NCBI RefSeq assembly: GCF_028689845.1
Contig: NZ_JAQVCH010000018.1
Location: 1 to 57,547, forward strand
Origin: Flavobacterium sp.
GTDB lineage: Bacteria; Bacteroidota; Bacteroidia; Flavobacteriales; Flavobacteriaceae
Length of the DNA stretch: 57,547 nucleotides
Direction: 5' to 3'
Part shown: piece by piece, positions 49,078 to 56,264 of the stretch
Layout of the letters: every line of letters begins with the position of its first letter
Position numbering within the stretch: the stretch's first letter is position 1
Program-made: the position numbers and the translations under genes
The notes under the pieces: generated by a model
Database searches by the model: none
What the model saw: the letters and a program-made list of their open reading frames with translations, nothing else
What the model was told of the DNA's origin: nothing

Positions 49078-49629
49078 TTACTCCATTCCTATTGTCATCA
49101 CAATTTGGTTGTTACTTTTTGCCCGTTTGTAGTCTTCATTGAGTATCGACGTTATTCCCGAACCGAGCGTAATTCTGGTTGGTTTAAGAAATCCGTCATA
49201 AACAATTTGGTTATTAAAAGGTAAAATGGTTGCCTCTACTAGAATTGGGATACGATCAAAAAAATGGTCAAATCGGTCGCCTAATGCTTTTACTTCATAA
49301 AACATGTTGCTTTTTGTGTCGATGAAAATGGCGTGATTTTTCAAACATTTAAAAATGATGAAGTCACTGCTAATTGACGTATTAAAACCTCCCAATATTT
49401 TGATTTGTTCAGTCGTTAATTCGTCAAAATGGGTCGAGATGTAATCATCCAATAATTCTTTGTTGTCTAGAAAATAATTGCGGCAGTTTAATTTTACGCT
49501 AAAGTCTGTTTCTACAAAATCAGTAAATTCCATTTTTTTGTCAATTATTTTACTTTGCTGACCAACGAAAAAAAGTAATCTAAGATGTGCTTCTAAAAAT
49601 GTTTTATATTCTATGTTTGTAAGTGTCAT
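49078..49629 (-). CDS. Uncharacterised protein, 183 aa
   Basis: It starts MTLTNIEYKTFLEAHLRLLF and ends NNQIVMTIGME. Conserved-looking parts are GGFNTSISSDFIIFKCLKNH, a beta hairpin, and KALGDRFDHFF, then LPFNNQIVYDGFLKP. I do not recognise the family. No signal peptide or membrane helix is seen, so it is probably cytoplasmic. It has remnants on both sides and no operon partner. Confidence 0.65.
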   Translation of the reverse strand: MTLTNIEYKTFLEAHLRLLFFVGQQSKIIDKKMEFTDFVETDFSVKLNCRNYFLDNKELLDDYISTHFDELTTEQIKILGGFNTSISSDFIIFKCLKNHAIFIDTKSNMFYEVKALGDRFDHFFDRIPILVEATILPFNNQIVYDGFLKPTRITLGSGITSILNEDYKRAKSNNQIVMTIGME

Positions 49630-49651
49630 TTACTTGTTGTTTTTTTAGTTT

Positions 49652-49760
49652 TTAATGCGAACTGGGATAAATAAGATATCTTATTTTCTTTTCTATCACC
49701 ACTTCCTTTCCTGGCTTTGTCCACTCGACGATAGGAGATAGCTCATTATCTTTTTTTATT
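49652..49760 (-). pseudogene. Possible gene-tail remnant
   Basis: A short minus-strand frame without a start reads NELSPIVEWTKPGKEVVIEK and KIRYLIYPSSH before a TAA at 49652. Its protein-like composition inside a 255-bp gap suggests the end of a lost gene. Evidence is thin. Confidence 0.3.
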
Positions 49761-49885
49761 TAAAAAGTATCAATCTGCGAATCAGCGGTGTATTTTAAAA
49801 TGTTGCGGCTAAGTCAGAGACGCCGAGCAGTGTGCTGTCAAAGAAGACTTTGGATAGCAGGGTTAAAAATATGGGGGAAATAGCA

Positions 49886-50281
49886 TCATGTATTTTTAAT
49901 CTTCCCAAACGCCACCTCATCACAAAACCCCATTAAATAAAAATCATCAAGTTCATCGGTCTTCCATTTTCCTTTTAGATATTTAAAACCATATACCCGC
50001 CTTTTTTCATCATCATGATTATTAAAGACAATCTCCAATTGGTCTTTGGCTTTAAAAACCATCGGCATATCAAAAGCATCTCCTTCATTCAATCGGTTTT
50101 CTAGTATGATTTTATTGATTTCAAAATCGACCTCCATCCAGTCGTTGGGCATCACAGACAGCCCCATAAGGATCTCATTTTTATCCTTATTCCGTCGATA
50201 CAACGCCCAATAGTGCTTCAACTTTTCAGTGGAAGTTGCTTTGCACGTACAGAATTTTATGGTAGAGGTTATTTTACACAT
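49886..50281 (-). CDS. Uncharacterised protein, 131 aa
   Basis: The product starts MCKITSTIKFCTCKATSTEK, with three cysteines in the first 13 residues, and continues HYWALYRRNKDKNEILMG and DDFYLMGFCDEVAFGKI. The closely spaced cysteines could bind a metal. It follows the 92-aa gene by 3 bp, so the two are one operon. Family not recognised. Confidence 0.65.
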   Translation of the reverse strand: MCKITSTIKFCTCKATSTEKLKHYWALYRRNKDKNEILMGLSVMPNDWMEVDFEINKIILENRLNEGDAFDMPMVFKAKDQLEIVFNNHDDEKRRVYGFKYLKGKWKTDELDDFYLMGFCDEVAFGKIKNT

Positions 50282-50284
50282 AAC

Positions 50285-50563
50285 TTACGCTTGATCATCT
50301 AAATAATCTTGCCAAATTTCCTCCCATTCTTTTAAATAAGCCATCGCAGAGTCATAACTATAAAAAGTTTGTTTTGCAGTCTCATTAAATTCTTGCTTCT
50401 CAAGTTCTCCTGTCAACGGGTGTCGAATATAAGCATACCGTGTTTTAAACTCTATCGTTAAGGTATGAGGTGTGCTTTCTTCAAAAATATTTAAGTGGAA
50501 CGATTTGATGGTCGATAATTCAACACTTAATCCAGCGTGCGTTATTACTCTTGGTGCATTCAT
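50285..50563 (-). CDS. Uncharacterised small protein, 92 aa
   Basis: The product (MNAPRVITHAGLSVELSTIK, KTRYAYIRHPLTGELEKQEF, YLKEWEEIWQDYLDDQA) has a beta-rich start and a helical acidic end. It is the first gene of a two-gene unit with the 131-aa protein. Family not recognised. The paired small cytoplasmic proteins resemble an effector/immunity or toxin/antitoxin layout, but only by size and spacing. Confidence 0.6.
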   Translation of the reverse strand: MNAPRVITHAGLSVELSTIKSFHLNIFEESTPHTLTIEFKTRYAYIRHPLTGELEKQEFNETAKQTFYSYDSAMAYLKEWEEIWQDYLDDQA

Positions 50564-50581
50564 TTTTTTTTATTTAGTATT

Positions 50582-50701
50582 CTAACTATTATCCACAATC
50601 CCAATCTCCTGTTCACTCAACACATACAACGCATAAACCATAAAATCAATCTCTTGCTCTAAAACACTCGTGGCTGGTGAAAGTTTTTTATTTATAAACT
50701 A
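50582..50701 (-). pseudogene. C-terminal tail of an Eco57I-like DNA methylase
   Basis: The minus-strand frame reads KLSPATSVLEQEIDFMVYAL then YVLSEQEIGIVDNS and stop at 50582. The pattern E-I-D-x-x-V-Y-x-L-Y-x-L-(S/T)-E-x-E-I is the usual end of Eco57I/type IIG-like adenine methylases. Only this tail survives, so a restriction-modification gene once stood here. Confidence 0.6.
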
Positions 50702-50747
50702 CGATTAAGAAAATTGAAGTTAATAGTTGAATTAAAAATTTGATGAA

Positions 50748-51293
50748 TTACTCTCTATAACCCTCATAGATTACATAATGTTGAGACCATTTTTGTTTGA
50801 TTTTAATATAATTTTGATTGTATTCTAAGATACACAATCTAAAACCCGCATTGGGTGATTGAGTCACTGTTTTGATGCAATTACTACCATCTTTAAAATA
50901 AATTATTGGATATATTATTTTTACAATCGTGTATTTATAATCATAAACCCAAGTTCCTCCCAATAAAGCTCCAACAGGTTTTTCAATTTTACGAACTCCG
51001 GATTCATCTGTATAAATTCTAAAACTCAAACTACCGAGGGAAATTGGTTCAAGGTCTTCTATCTCTTCAATTTCGGTTATATTTTCTCCAATACTATCTA
51101 ATTTTGTCCTTCTTATTAAACGCCAACTGCCCTCAACTTCATCAAATCTTGTTGAAACACTATTGTCTTGACAATCGCATATTAAATCTGGTTCATTTGT
51201 AGGGTCATCGGATGACGTACATCCTGATATTATAAATAAGGCTGTACAAAAAACTAAGTTTGAAATTCTTCTTTTTTTAAATAAATTTTTCAT
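50748..51293 (-). CDS. Uncharacterised lipoprotein, 181 aa
   Basis: After a basic start (MKNLFKKRRISN) comes a hydrophobic stretch and the lipobox LFIISGC (Cys25), then TSSDDPTNEPD. The rest contains EVEGSWRLIRRTKLDSIGE, which resembles lipocalin-like domains of Bacteroidota lipoproteins, and further strands to the end. It probably resides on the outer membrane. It is a single gene on this strand. Confidence 0.7.
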   Translation of the reverse strand: MKNLFKKRRISNLVFCTALFIISGCTSSDDPTNEPDLICDCQDNSVSTRFDEVEGSWRLIRRTKLDSIGENITEIEEIEDLEPISLGSLSFRIYTDESGVRKIEKPVGALLGGTWVYDYKYTIVKIIYPIIYFKDGSNCIKTVTQSPNAGFRLCILEYNQNYIKIKQKWSQHYVIYEGYRE

Positions 51294-51394
51294 GGTACTC
51301 TTGTATTAATTAATCACTTTTTGAGTTTATCATCTAAAGATGTTCTAAAATTTTCGTTTTTATTTTTTACTGTTTCGTTTTTCCCATAATCTAA

Positions 51395-51589
51395 CTATTC
51401 ACTACAATCAAAATCCCTCTCCTTCAACCCATACAATTCACAAACCTTTTCAACACTATAGTTAAAATCTTTCATATCCAAAAGAGCCAACTTAACTTTA
51501 ATCGCTTTCTCACGTTCAGCACTAATACGAAACTCCGAATGCATTAAAGCAGTCAGTTCATCCCTGTCTTTTGTTTTCTTGTTTCCCAT
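51395..51589 (-). CDS. Small hypothetical protein, 64 aa
   Basis: It starts MGNKKTKDRDELTALMHSEF and ends CELYGLKERDFDCSE. It is charged and helical with no membrane helix. Only 3 bp separate it from the 189-aa gene upstream, so translation is likely coupled. The small size and tight link recall an antidote or adaptor, but no family is recognised. Confidence 0.6.
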   Translation of the reverse strand: MGNKKTKDRDELTALMHSEFRISAEREKAIKVKLALLDMKDFNYSVEKVCELYGLKERDFDCSE

Positions 51590-51592
51590 TTT

Positions 51593-52162
51593 CTAACTTT
51601 TAAATAAATCTGAATAATTAGTTTTTACCAATTCGATTATTTGTTTACTTACTGATTCGCTGACAACTCCACCAACAACCATTTCAGAAAGTTTACCAAT
51701 AAAAATTTCAGTCCAATGTTTCTTATTCAAAAAATACAAATCTTTTAATTCCTCAAACTCTTCAAACAAATCATTATAAGTTACCTCTTGACCAAGTTTT
51801 AAAGTATTTAAATTTTCTAGAATTTTTTGTAATGTTTCATTAATACTAGTTCTTTCTTCTTTATTAAAATCAATTGGAGTAAGTTGCAATTCTAAATCTT
51901 CAATTTCTTCTTGTAAAAAGAATAAAACATTTTCATAGAATTTGTTGTAGTCACAATTTTTTAAATCATGACATACTTGTAAATGAGTCTCGTATTCAAT
52001 TTTTATTATTTTGATGAGATGATTTACAAACTCAATTTTATGGGGTGTTTTTCGATATTCAAAAAGTTGATTTCGTACTTTAGAAATAAAGTTTTTATAT
52101 AAATCACCCGTATTTAAATTGTATTCTAAAAACTCTTGTGCTTGCTTCTGAATTAAATTCAT
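51593..52162 (-). CDS. Uncharacterised helical protein, 189 aa
   Basis: The product (MNLIQKQAQEFLEYNLNTGD, then long Glu/Leu/Lys helices such as FLQEEIEDLELQL, and EMVVGGVVSESVSKQIIELV near the end) is predicted to be mostly alpha-helical with coiled-coil tendency. A Gly/Val-rich stretch near the C-terminus could insert in a membrane. It lies between the 614-aa nuclease and the 64-aa gene on the same strand. Family not recognised. Confidence 0.65.
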   Translation of the reverse strand: MNLIQKQAQEFLEYNLNTGDLYKNFISKVRNQLFEYRKTPHKIEFVNHLIKIIKIEYETHLQVCHDLKNCDYNKFYENVLFFLQEEIEDLELQLTPIDFNKEERTSINETLQKILENLNTLKLGQEVTYNDLFEEFEELKDLYFLNKKHWTEIFIGKLSEMVVGGVVSESVSKQIIELVKTNYSDLFKS

Positions 52163-52192
52163 TTTTTAAATTTACTTTATCTCCCCCGATAA

Positions 52193-52314
52193 CTATCCCA
52201 TGAATCCTTTCGTGTGGTCAATATTCCTTCTTCTTCCCTTTCTTACTATAAACGTATACTTCTCATACGGCTCATCCAAAACTCTGCTCCGCAAATATCT
52301 CCTGACATTACAAT
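52193..52314 (-). pseudogene. Possible gene-tail remnant
   Basis: In the 152-bp gap after the nuclease, a start-less minus-strand frame reads RRYLRSRVLDEPYEKYTFIV and RKGRRRNIDHTKGFMG, then TAG at 52193. It is basic and protein-like, and probably the end of a lost gene. The evidence is weak. Confidence 0.3.
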
Positions 52315-54159
52315 CTACTTACTCAACGCCTTTAAAATTCTTTCTTCGCTAATTACAATATCTCTAAAAAGGACATGAGGGAATTCTTGATATTTTGAAG
52401 TTTTAAAACCATTAAAAATTTTAATTAAAGTTGGAGCAGTGATAAGTGATAAATTCATTTCTGTATCCATTTCACAGTCATAAATAAAATCATCACTAAA
52501 CTCTGGAGCAACAAGTAGAATTTTCAAAATTCTTAAATTGTTTTTTAAAGCAAGATTTTGATATGATTTAAGCTGTCTAGAAACTGAGCTAAATTTGTTA
52601 TATCCTTTTTCTTTAATCGTTTTACATTCAACAATGATGATTTCATTATTATTTAAATTTAAAAGGATATCCATCATATCATTTTGAGTATTCAATTGAG
52701 ATTTTAATTTTTCATCAATATTGAAACCCAATCCCTTAAAAATAATCTTAGTTAATTCTTCAAATTTTAAACCTATCTCACTCTCTTTAATAATAATACC
52801 GTTTTCTTTTAAAACATTTAAATTTCGATAGGCTACATTTTCAAAATTTTCTAAATAAAGATTTTCTACATCTTTATAATGATCAAGGATATTCAATAAA
52901 TCATCACCACGTTGTTTAATCTTATTGTCTTTTATAAATTTTGACAAATCTTGTTTATTAAGTAAATCTAAAATATCACGTGGTTTGATATTATAATCAA
53001 GTAATAAACTTGCAATTAAAACATATTCATCTTGCAATTCAAATTGTTCTTTCAGTTCTTTATTCAACTTTGGTAATGATTGATTTAGTTCCGTCAACAT
53101 TTTATCAAAACCGTCTAACGAGATACCTACTTTCTCATCTTTTTCAACATTCTCAAAATATTCAATAAGACTTTTAATTTTATCTTCTAAAGTGTTTCCT
53201 TTCAAATTAGGAATATTTAAACCTTTCTCACAAAGTTCATTAAGTGTCTTTTTCTTGTCAGTAAGACTCATTCCTTCTTTATAAATGTCATTTGATAATA
53301 ACCCTGAAAAAGAAATACCCTCTTTTATTATTCCCTCAATTTTTTGACTAACAGTTAATTTTTTATCAATATTATGGCTTTTAGCAATTTGATTAATTAC
53401 TGGTTCTCGAAGCAATTTCAAAGTACGACGATAAAATTTATCCGCTATTTCTTTTTCTCTTACTCGTCTTAGTAAACGAACCATTTCATCTGCCACATAA
53501 ATTGTATTATCCTTTTTAGAATAAAAAACAACACCTAGATTTTTCAAATTATTAATTACATCTAAAATATCGTATTTTTTAATAGGTAAAATAGAATAAT
53601 TGATGAGTTTTATTTCCTCCTGCGATAAACCAAGTTGTTTTGATAGTGTAAGTATAATAGATAATTCATCAGCGGTTATTTTTGCATCTCTGTTATTCGT
53701 TATATCATTATTATATGCAGTAAATAAACATGATTTATAGATTTGATAATCTCTTTTTCTAGTCTCACTGATTTCAGATTTTTCATTATCTAATTCTATA
53801 TTAAGTAATTTTATTTTATTTTTCAAGTTTTTGATTTCGTTCTCATACAAACGAGAAAACCAATCTTGTTTCATAATGCAATTTCCATCACGAATAATAA
53901 TATCAATTAGAATATCTAATTGAGAATTTGCCTCTTGAAATTCACTTACCAAATGATTTACAAATTCATCTGAAATTAACTCGAAAATATTAGATATGTT
54001 TTGACTATCTACTGTTTTAATAGTTTTGTCTGAAGTATTTAATATCTTTTCTATTTCTTTAGCGGTCTTCGGTTTTTTGGAAATGATATTGTCTATTATT
54101 TTTATAAAAGAGTTCTTTTCTAGCGAACCAAGTTTGTCTAATATTTTTTCTAGTTTCAT
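52315..54159 (-). CDS. Large PD-(D/E)XK nuclease with helical N-terminal part
   Basis: The 614-aa product has an N-terminal, mostly helical region (1-450) with a coiled coil near 110-145 and repeated short sequences (GISFSGLLSNDIYKEG, GMSLTDKKKTL, KGLNIPNLKGNTLEDKI) that could be small DNA- or protein-binding repeats. The C-terminal part is a restriction-endonuclease fold: LKFEELTKIIFKGLGFNI (helix before the core), Asp497 in MMDILL, and Glu511-Cys-Lys513 (D-x13-ExK). It probably cuts DNA or RNA. Upstream on its strand, an attC-like element ends 34 bp before its ATG. It may act with the downstream 189-aa and 64-aa proteins. Confidence 0.75.
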   Translation of the reverse strand: MKLEKILDKLGSLEKNSFIKIIDNIISKKPKTAKEIEKILNTSDKTIKTVDSQNISNIFELISDEFVNHLVSEFQEANSQLDILIDIIIRDGNCIMKQDWFSRLYENEIKNLKNKIKLLNIELDNEKSEISETRKRDYQIYKSCLFTAYNNDITNNRDAKITADELSIILTLSKQLGLSQEEIKLINYSILPIKKYDILDVINNLKNLGVVFYSKKDNTIYVADEMVRLLRRVREKEIADKFYRRTLKLLREPVINQIAKSHNIDKKLTVSQKIEGIIKEGISFSGLLSNDIYKEGMSLTDKKKTLNELCEKGLNIPNLKGNTLEDKIKSLIEYFENVEKDEKVGISLDGFDKMLTELNQSLPKLNKELKEQFELQDEYVLIASLLLDYNIKPRDILDLLNKQDLSKFIKDNKIKQRGDDLLNILDHYKDVENLYLENFENVAYRNLNVLKENGIIIKESEIGLKFEELTKIIFKGLGFNIDEKLKSQLNTQNDMMDILLNLNNNEIIIVECKTIKEKGYNKFSSVSRQLKSYQNLALKNNLRILKILLVAPEFSDDFIYDCEMDTEMNLSLITAPTLIKIFNGFKTSKYQEFPHVLFRDIVISEERILKALSK

Positions 54160-54190
54160 ATGTTGTGTTATTTATTCAATTGGAAGTATT

Positions 54191-54322
54191 TTAACGTTTT
54201 GCAGCTACCCGAAGGGCGGGACTTTTACCACAAAACTTGATTTGAAAAACTAATGTTTGATTAACCAAAAAACTGTCTTTGGAACACGAAACCCCGCCTT
54301 TTGGGTAGGTGCTGTTATAGCC
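54191..54322 (-). repeat. attC-like recombination site (integron cassette 3' end)
   Basis: On the minus strand, GGCTATAAC (54322-54314) is followed by a 20-nt arm (54312-54293) and, after a spacer of about 72 nt, by the complementary arm (54220-54201; 17 of 20 pairs) and AAAACGTTA. The whole is an imperfect hairpin bounded by AAC and GTT, as in integron attC sites of about 130 nt. The matching cassette start, G-TTATAGCC, lies at 54958-54950 on the other side of the DUF6155-type gene. Confidence 0.75.
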
Positions 54323-54336
54323 AGTGGTTTTCTTCG

Positions 54337-54918
54337 TCATTGTCCGCCAAGTTTAATGATTTTTACTTTCTCTTGTTGCACTGATTTTTCGTCTGTGTCG
54401 TCCGAATAGTAAGCGAAAAAGTCAGAATGAACGTCACCTAAATAGTCGTGAAAGCCCCAACCAATGCCACTTGTGTCGCTAACAACTTTACCTGCTCGGT
54501 CTGCAAACTTGTTAAGCAAGTTTTCTTTTTTCATAAGTGTCAATGCGGCAACATAAGTTGTCTCCATACTTGAATAAAAACCTTCGTCAATGTCGCCAAA
54601 GTCGTTGGTAAATTTTACACCTGTCTCAACGTAAAACAGCATAAGGTCTGCAAGTAAGTCAGAGGAAGGTACTAGTTTTTTGAAGTCGCTGATTGCTTGT
54701 TTGCCGTCTTTGAGTTTGTAGTTGTAACCACGCTTTGGGTAAAACGCTTCAAAAACTTTGTCACGATATTTTTCAAAAAGTTCTCTCTCGTTGGGGTTTA
54801 AGTAAAAGTCAAAAAACTCTTTTACTGATTTGTTCTTTTTATACAAGTCCGCAACAAGGTCAATGAGTTTGTCCTTGTCGAGTTTTTTGAGTTCTTTTTT
54901 TAAGTCTGTCAGTCCCAT
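54337..54918 (-). CDS. DUF6155-family protein, as a gene cassette
   Basis: A 193-aa soluble protein (MGLTDLKKELKKLDKDKLID, LYKKNKSVKEFFDFYLNP, TYVAALTLMKKENLLNKFAD, GWGFHDYLGDVHSDFFAYY). The pattern matches the DUF6155 family found in Bacteroidota; the function is unknown. It stands alone between TTATAGCC (54957-54950) and an attC-like hairpin beginning just after its stop, with only 31 bp before its ATG. That layout is the standard single-gene integron cassette. Confidence 0.75.
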   Translation of the reverse strand: MGLTDLKKELKKLDKDKLIDLVADLYKKNKSVKEFFDFYLNPNERELFEKYRDKVFEAFYPKRGYNYKLKDGKQAISDFKKLVPSSDLLADLMLFYVETGVKFTNDFGDIDEGFYSSMETTYVAALTLMKKENLLNKFADRAGKVVSDTSGIGWGFHDYLGDVHSDFFAYYSDDTDEKSVQQEKVKIIKLGGQ

Positions 54919-54949
54919 ATTTTTTAGTTGTTACGGTCGTCCTACCATT

Positions 54950-54958
54950 GGCTATAAC
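54950..54958. repeat. Cassette 5' boundary (R'-like)
   Basis: GGCTATAAC here is the exact inverted match of GTTATAGCC at 54314-54322. It provides the other half of the recombination site expected if the DUF6155 cassette were circularised. Confidence 0.65.
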
Positions 54959-55164
54959 TTCTCAAATATATACTATTCTTACAAATAATTAAACAGGCAT
55001 TTCACCACTTTTTACAAATATAAAGGGCTTAGTATTATTTATTTTACGGTTTTCCGCATTCTCAATAAAAATTCATAGAAGTTCATCCCACCGATTGGCA
55101 AGAAGTTGTTTTTGGAATCACTAAAATCGTATAAATAGGCTTATTTCAAAAAGATATACTACAA
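54959..55164. other. Gap with a possible gene tail
   Basis: A short plus-strand frame at 55069-55134 reads KFIEVHPTDWQEVVFGITKIV and stops; it has no start and looks like a remnant. The rest is AT-rich and unrecognisable. Confidence 0.35.
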
Positions 55165-55503
55165 CTGATTTTGCTCCCTTTAGGGATGGGGGTAAACAAA
55201 ATCAGCAGTCACCAAGTTTTTTTCTTTCCCCTACCCTAAAGGGTGGAAAAAAAGTGTCAATTTTTTTCTTTCCCCAACCCTAAAGGGTGGAAAAAAACTG
55301 TAGTTCAAACAGATATTCTACTGAAAATTACTCCCTGATTTTGCTCCTTTTAGTGTTGGGACAAACAAAATCAGCAGCAGTCACCATGTTTTTTTCTTTC
55401 CCCTACCCTAAAGGGTGGAAAAAAATCTTATTTCAGACAAACATCCTAATGAAAAACAACTCCCTGATTTTGTTCCCTTTAGGGCTGGGGTAAACAAAAT
55501 CAG
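55165..55503. repeat. Cluster of two alternating hairpin repeats (A-B-B-A-B-A)
   Basis: Type A (55165-55205, 55335-55374, 55464-55503) begins CTGATTTTG and ends CAAAATCAG and folds back on itself. Type B (55217-55253, 55261-55297, 55389-55425) has T7-CTTTCCCC at one end and GGGTGGA-A7 at the other around the core CCCTAAAGGG. The short spacers also repeat (AGCAGTCACCA, TGAAAA-ACTCC). It resembles REP/BIME-type intergenic elements. Small open frames here are by-products of the repeats. Confidence 0.85.
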
Positions 55504-55879
55504 TAAAGAACCCCAACTGAAAACCAAATAACCACGAAATTTCTCAGCACCTTAGAACCTTAGCACCTTAAAAAAATGAGCTACCTCCTTTGTCGACATG
55601 ACAAACTACGAGAAGATTGTGATGCAAGAAAACAAAATCAGTATATCATCAAATGCCATTACAGTCCCCCTTCTTATACCCCTCATTTTATAACCCTGTG
55701 CTTAGAGTAAAAAGAGAACTAAAGTTACTTTGATGACTTTCTCACGACTGTTCCTTAAGAAATCTCCCAATTTATTCGTTGAAACCCTTTTCGAGGGTAT
55801 TAATTTAAACCAGAAAGATTCTGATAACGAAAGGTTTAGTAAACCTTTAAAAAAAAGTCGGATATTTAGTGATAAATCG
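55504..55879. other. Gap between hairpin repeats and the tRNA promoter
   Basis: No gene is convincing. It contains a tandem word repeat CAGCACCTTAGAACCTTAGC (55545-55564, continuing ACCTTA) and a perfect palindrome AAAGGTTTA-G-TAAACCTTT at 55830-55848 followed by A residues. A 66-aa frame at 55730-55930 overlaps the tRNA promoter and is not credible. Confidence 0.5.
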
Positions 55880-55910
55880 TTTGTAGAAACAAAAAATCAT
55901 TCTATATTTG
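55880..55910 (+). promoter_or_regulatory. tRNA-Ser promoter
   Basis: TTTG (55880-55883) and TATATTTG (55903-55910) are 19 nt apart and lie 32 nt before the tRNA, a full match to the Bacteroidota -33/-7 consensus. Confidence 0.75.
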
Positions 55911-55942
55911 CACTCGCAATCATAAAATGATTGTGTTTTATT

Positions 55943-56027
55943 GGAGAAATGGCAGAGTGGTCGATTGCGGCAGTCTTGAAAACTGTTGACTGTAACAGGT
56001 CCGGGGGTTCGAATCCCTCTTTCTCCG
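55943..56027 (+). tRNA. tRNA-Ser (anticodon TGA)
   Basis: The acceptor stem GGAGAAA (55943-55949) pairs with TTTCTCC (56020-56026), with G as discriminator base. The anticodon loop CTTGAAA gives TGA, reading UCN codons. The long variable arm (class II, about 85 nt) and the T-arm GGGGGTTCGAATCCCTC support serine. The CCA end is not encoded. Confidence 0.95.
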
Positions 56028-56033
56028 CAAAAT

Positions 56034-56073
56034 TAAAATCCTAACGATTGATTATCAATTAGTTAGGGTTTTT
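56034..56073 (+). terminator. tRNA-Ser terminator
   Basis: AAAATCCTAAC pairs with GTTAGGGTTTT (one wobble) around a loop that has its own TTGAT/ATCAA pairing, then a T run. Confidence 0.75.
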
Positions 56074-56264
56074 TATTTGCTAAAAATCCCCACATTATCC
56101 CCGCATTTTTTGTGTTTTGCAAAAATATGTTTTTAAATTAGTCAATTTGTATTATGTGTCTAAGTTATATTTTGAAGAGTTTTATTTAGCATTCTGATTA
56201 AGATTTCTAAAAAGTTTATTAAAAAATGAAATTAATATTTCCACTTTTTATGATAGTGTCATTA
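56074..56264. other. Short gap after the tRNA
   Basis: It contains CCCCACATTATCCCCGCA, with two CCCC-containing half-words in direct repeat, a pattern often seen near tyrosine-integrase attachment regions. No integrase gene is present. The rest is AT-rich. Confidence 0.3.

Noticed and set aside
49886..50563. Toxin-antitoxin pair
   Set aside because: Only gene size and spacing support it; neither protein matches a known toxin or antitoxin family.
55287..55493. 68-aa open frame across the hairpin repeats
   Set aside because: Its sequence is just the translation of A and B repeat units, including repeated words; no independent coding signal.
55165..55503. CRISPR array
   Set aside because: The repeats are palindromic, of two kinds, with conserved rather than unique spacers, and no cas genes are present.
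55730..55930. 66-aa open frame before the tRNA
   Set aside because: It overlaps the tRNA promoter and a palindrome and has no recognisable protein pattern.
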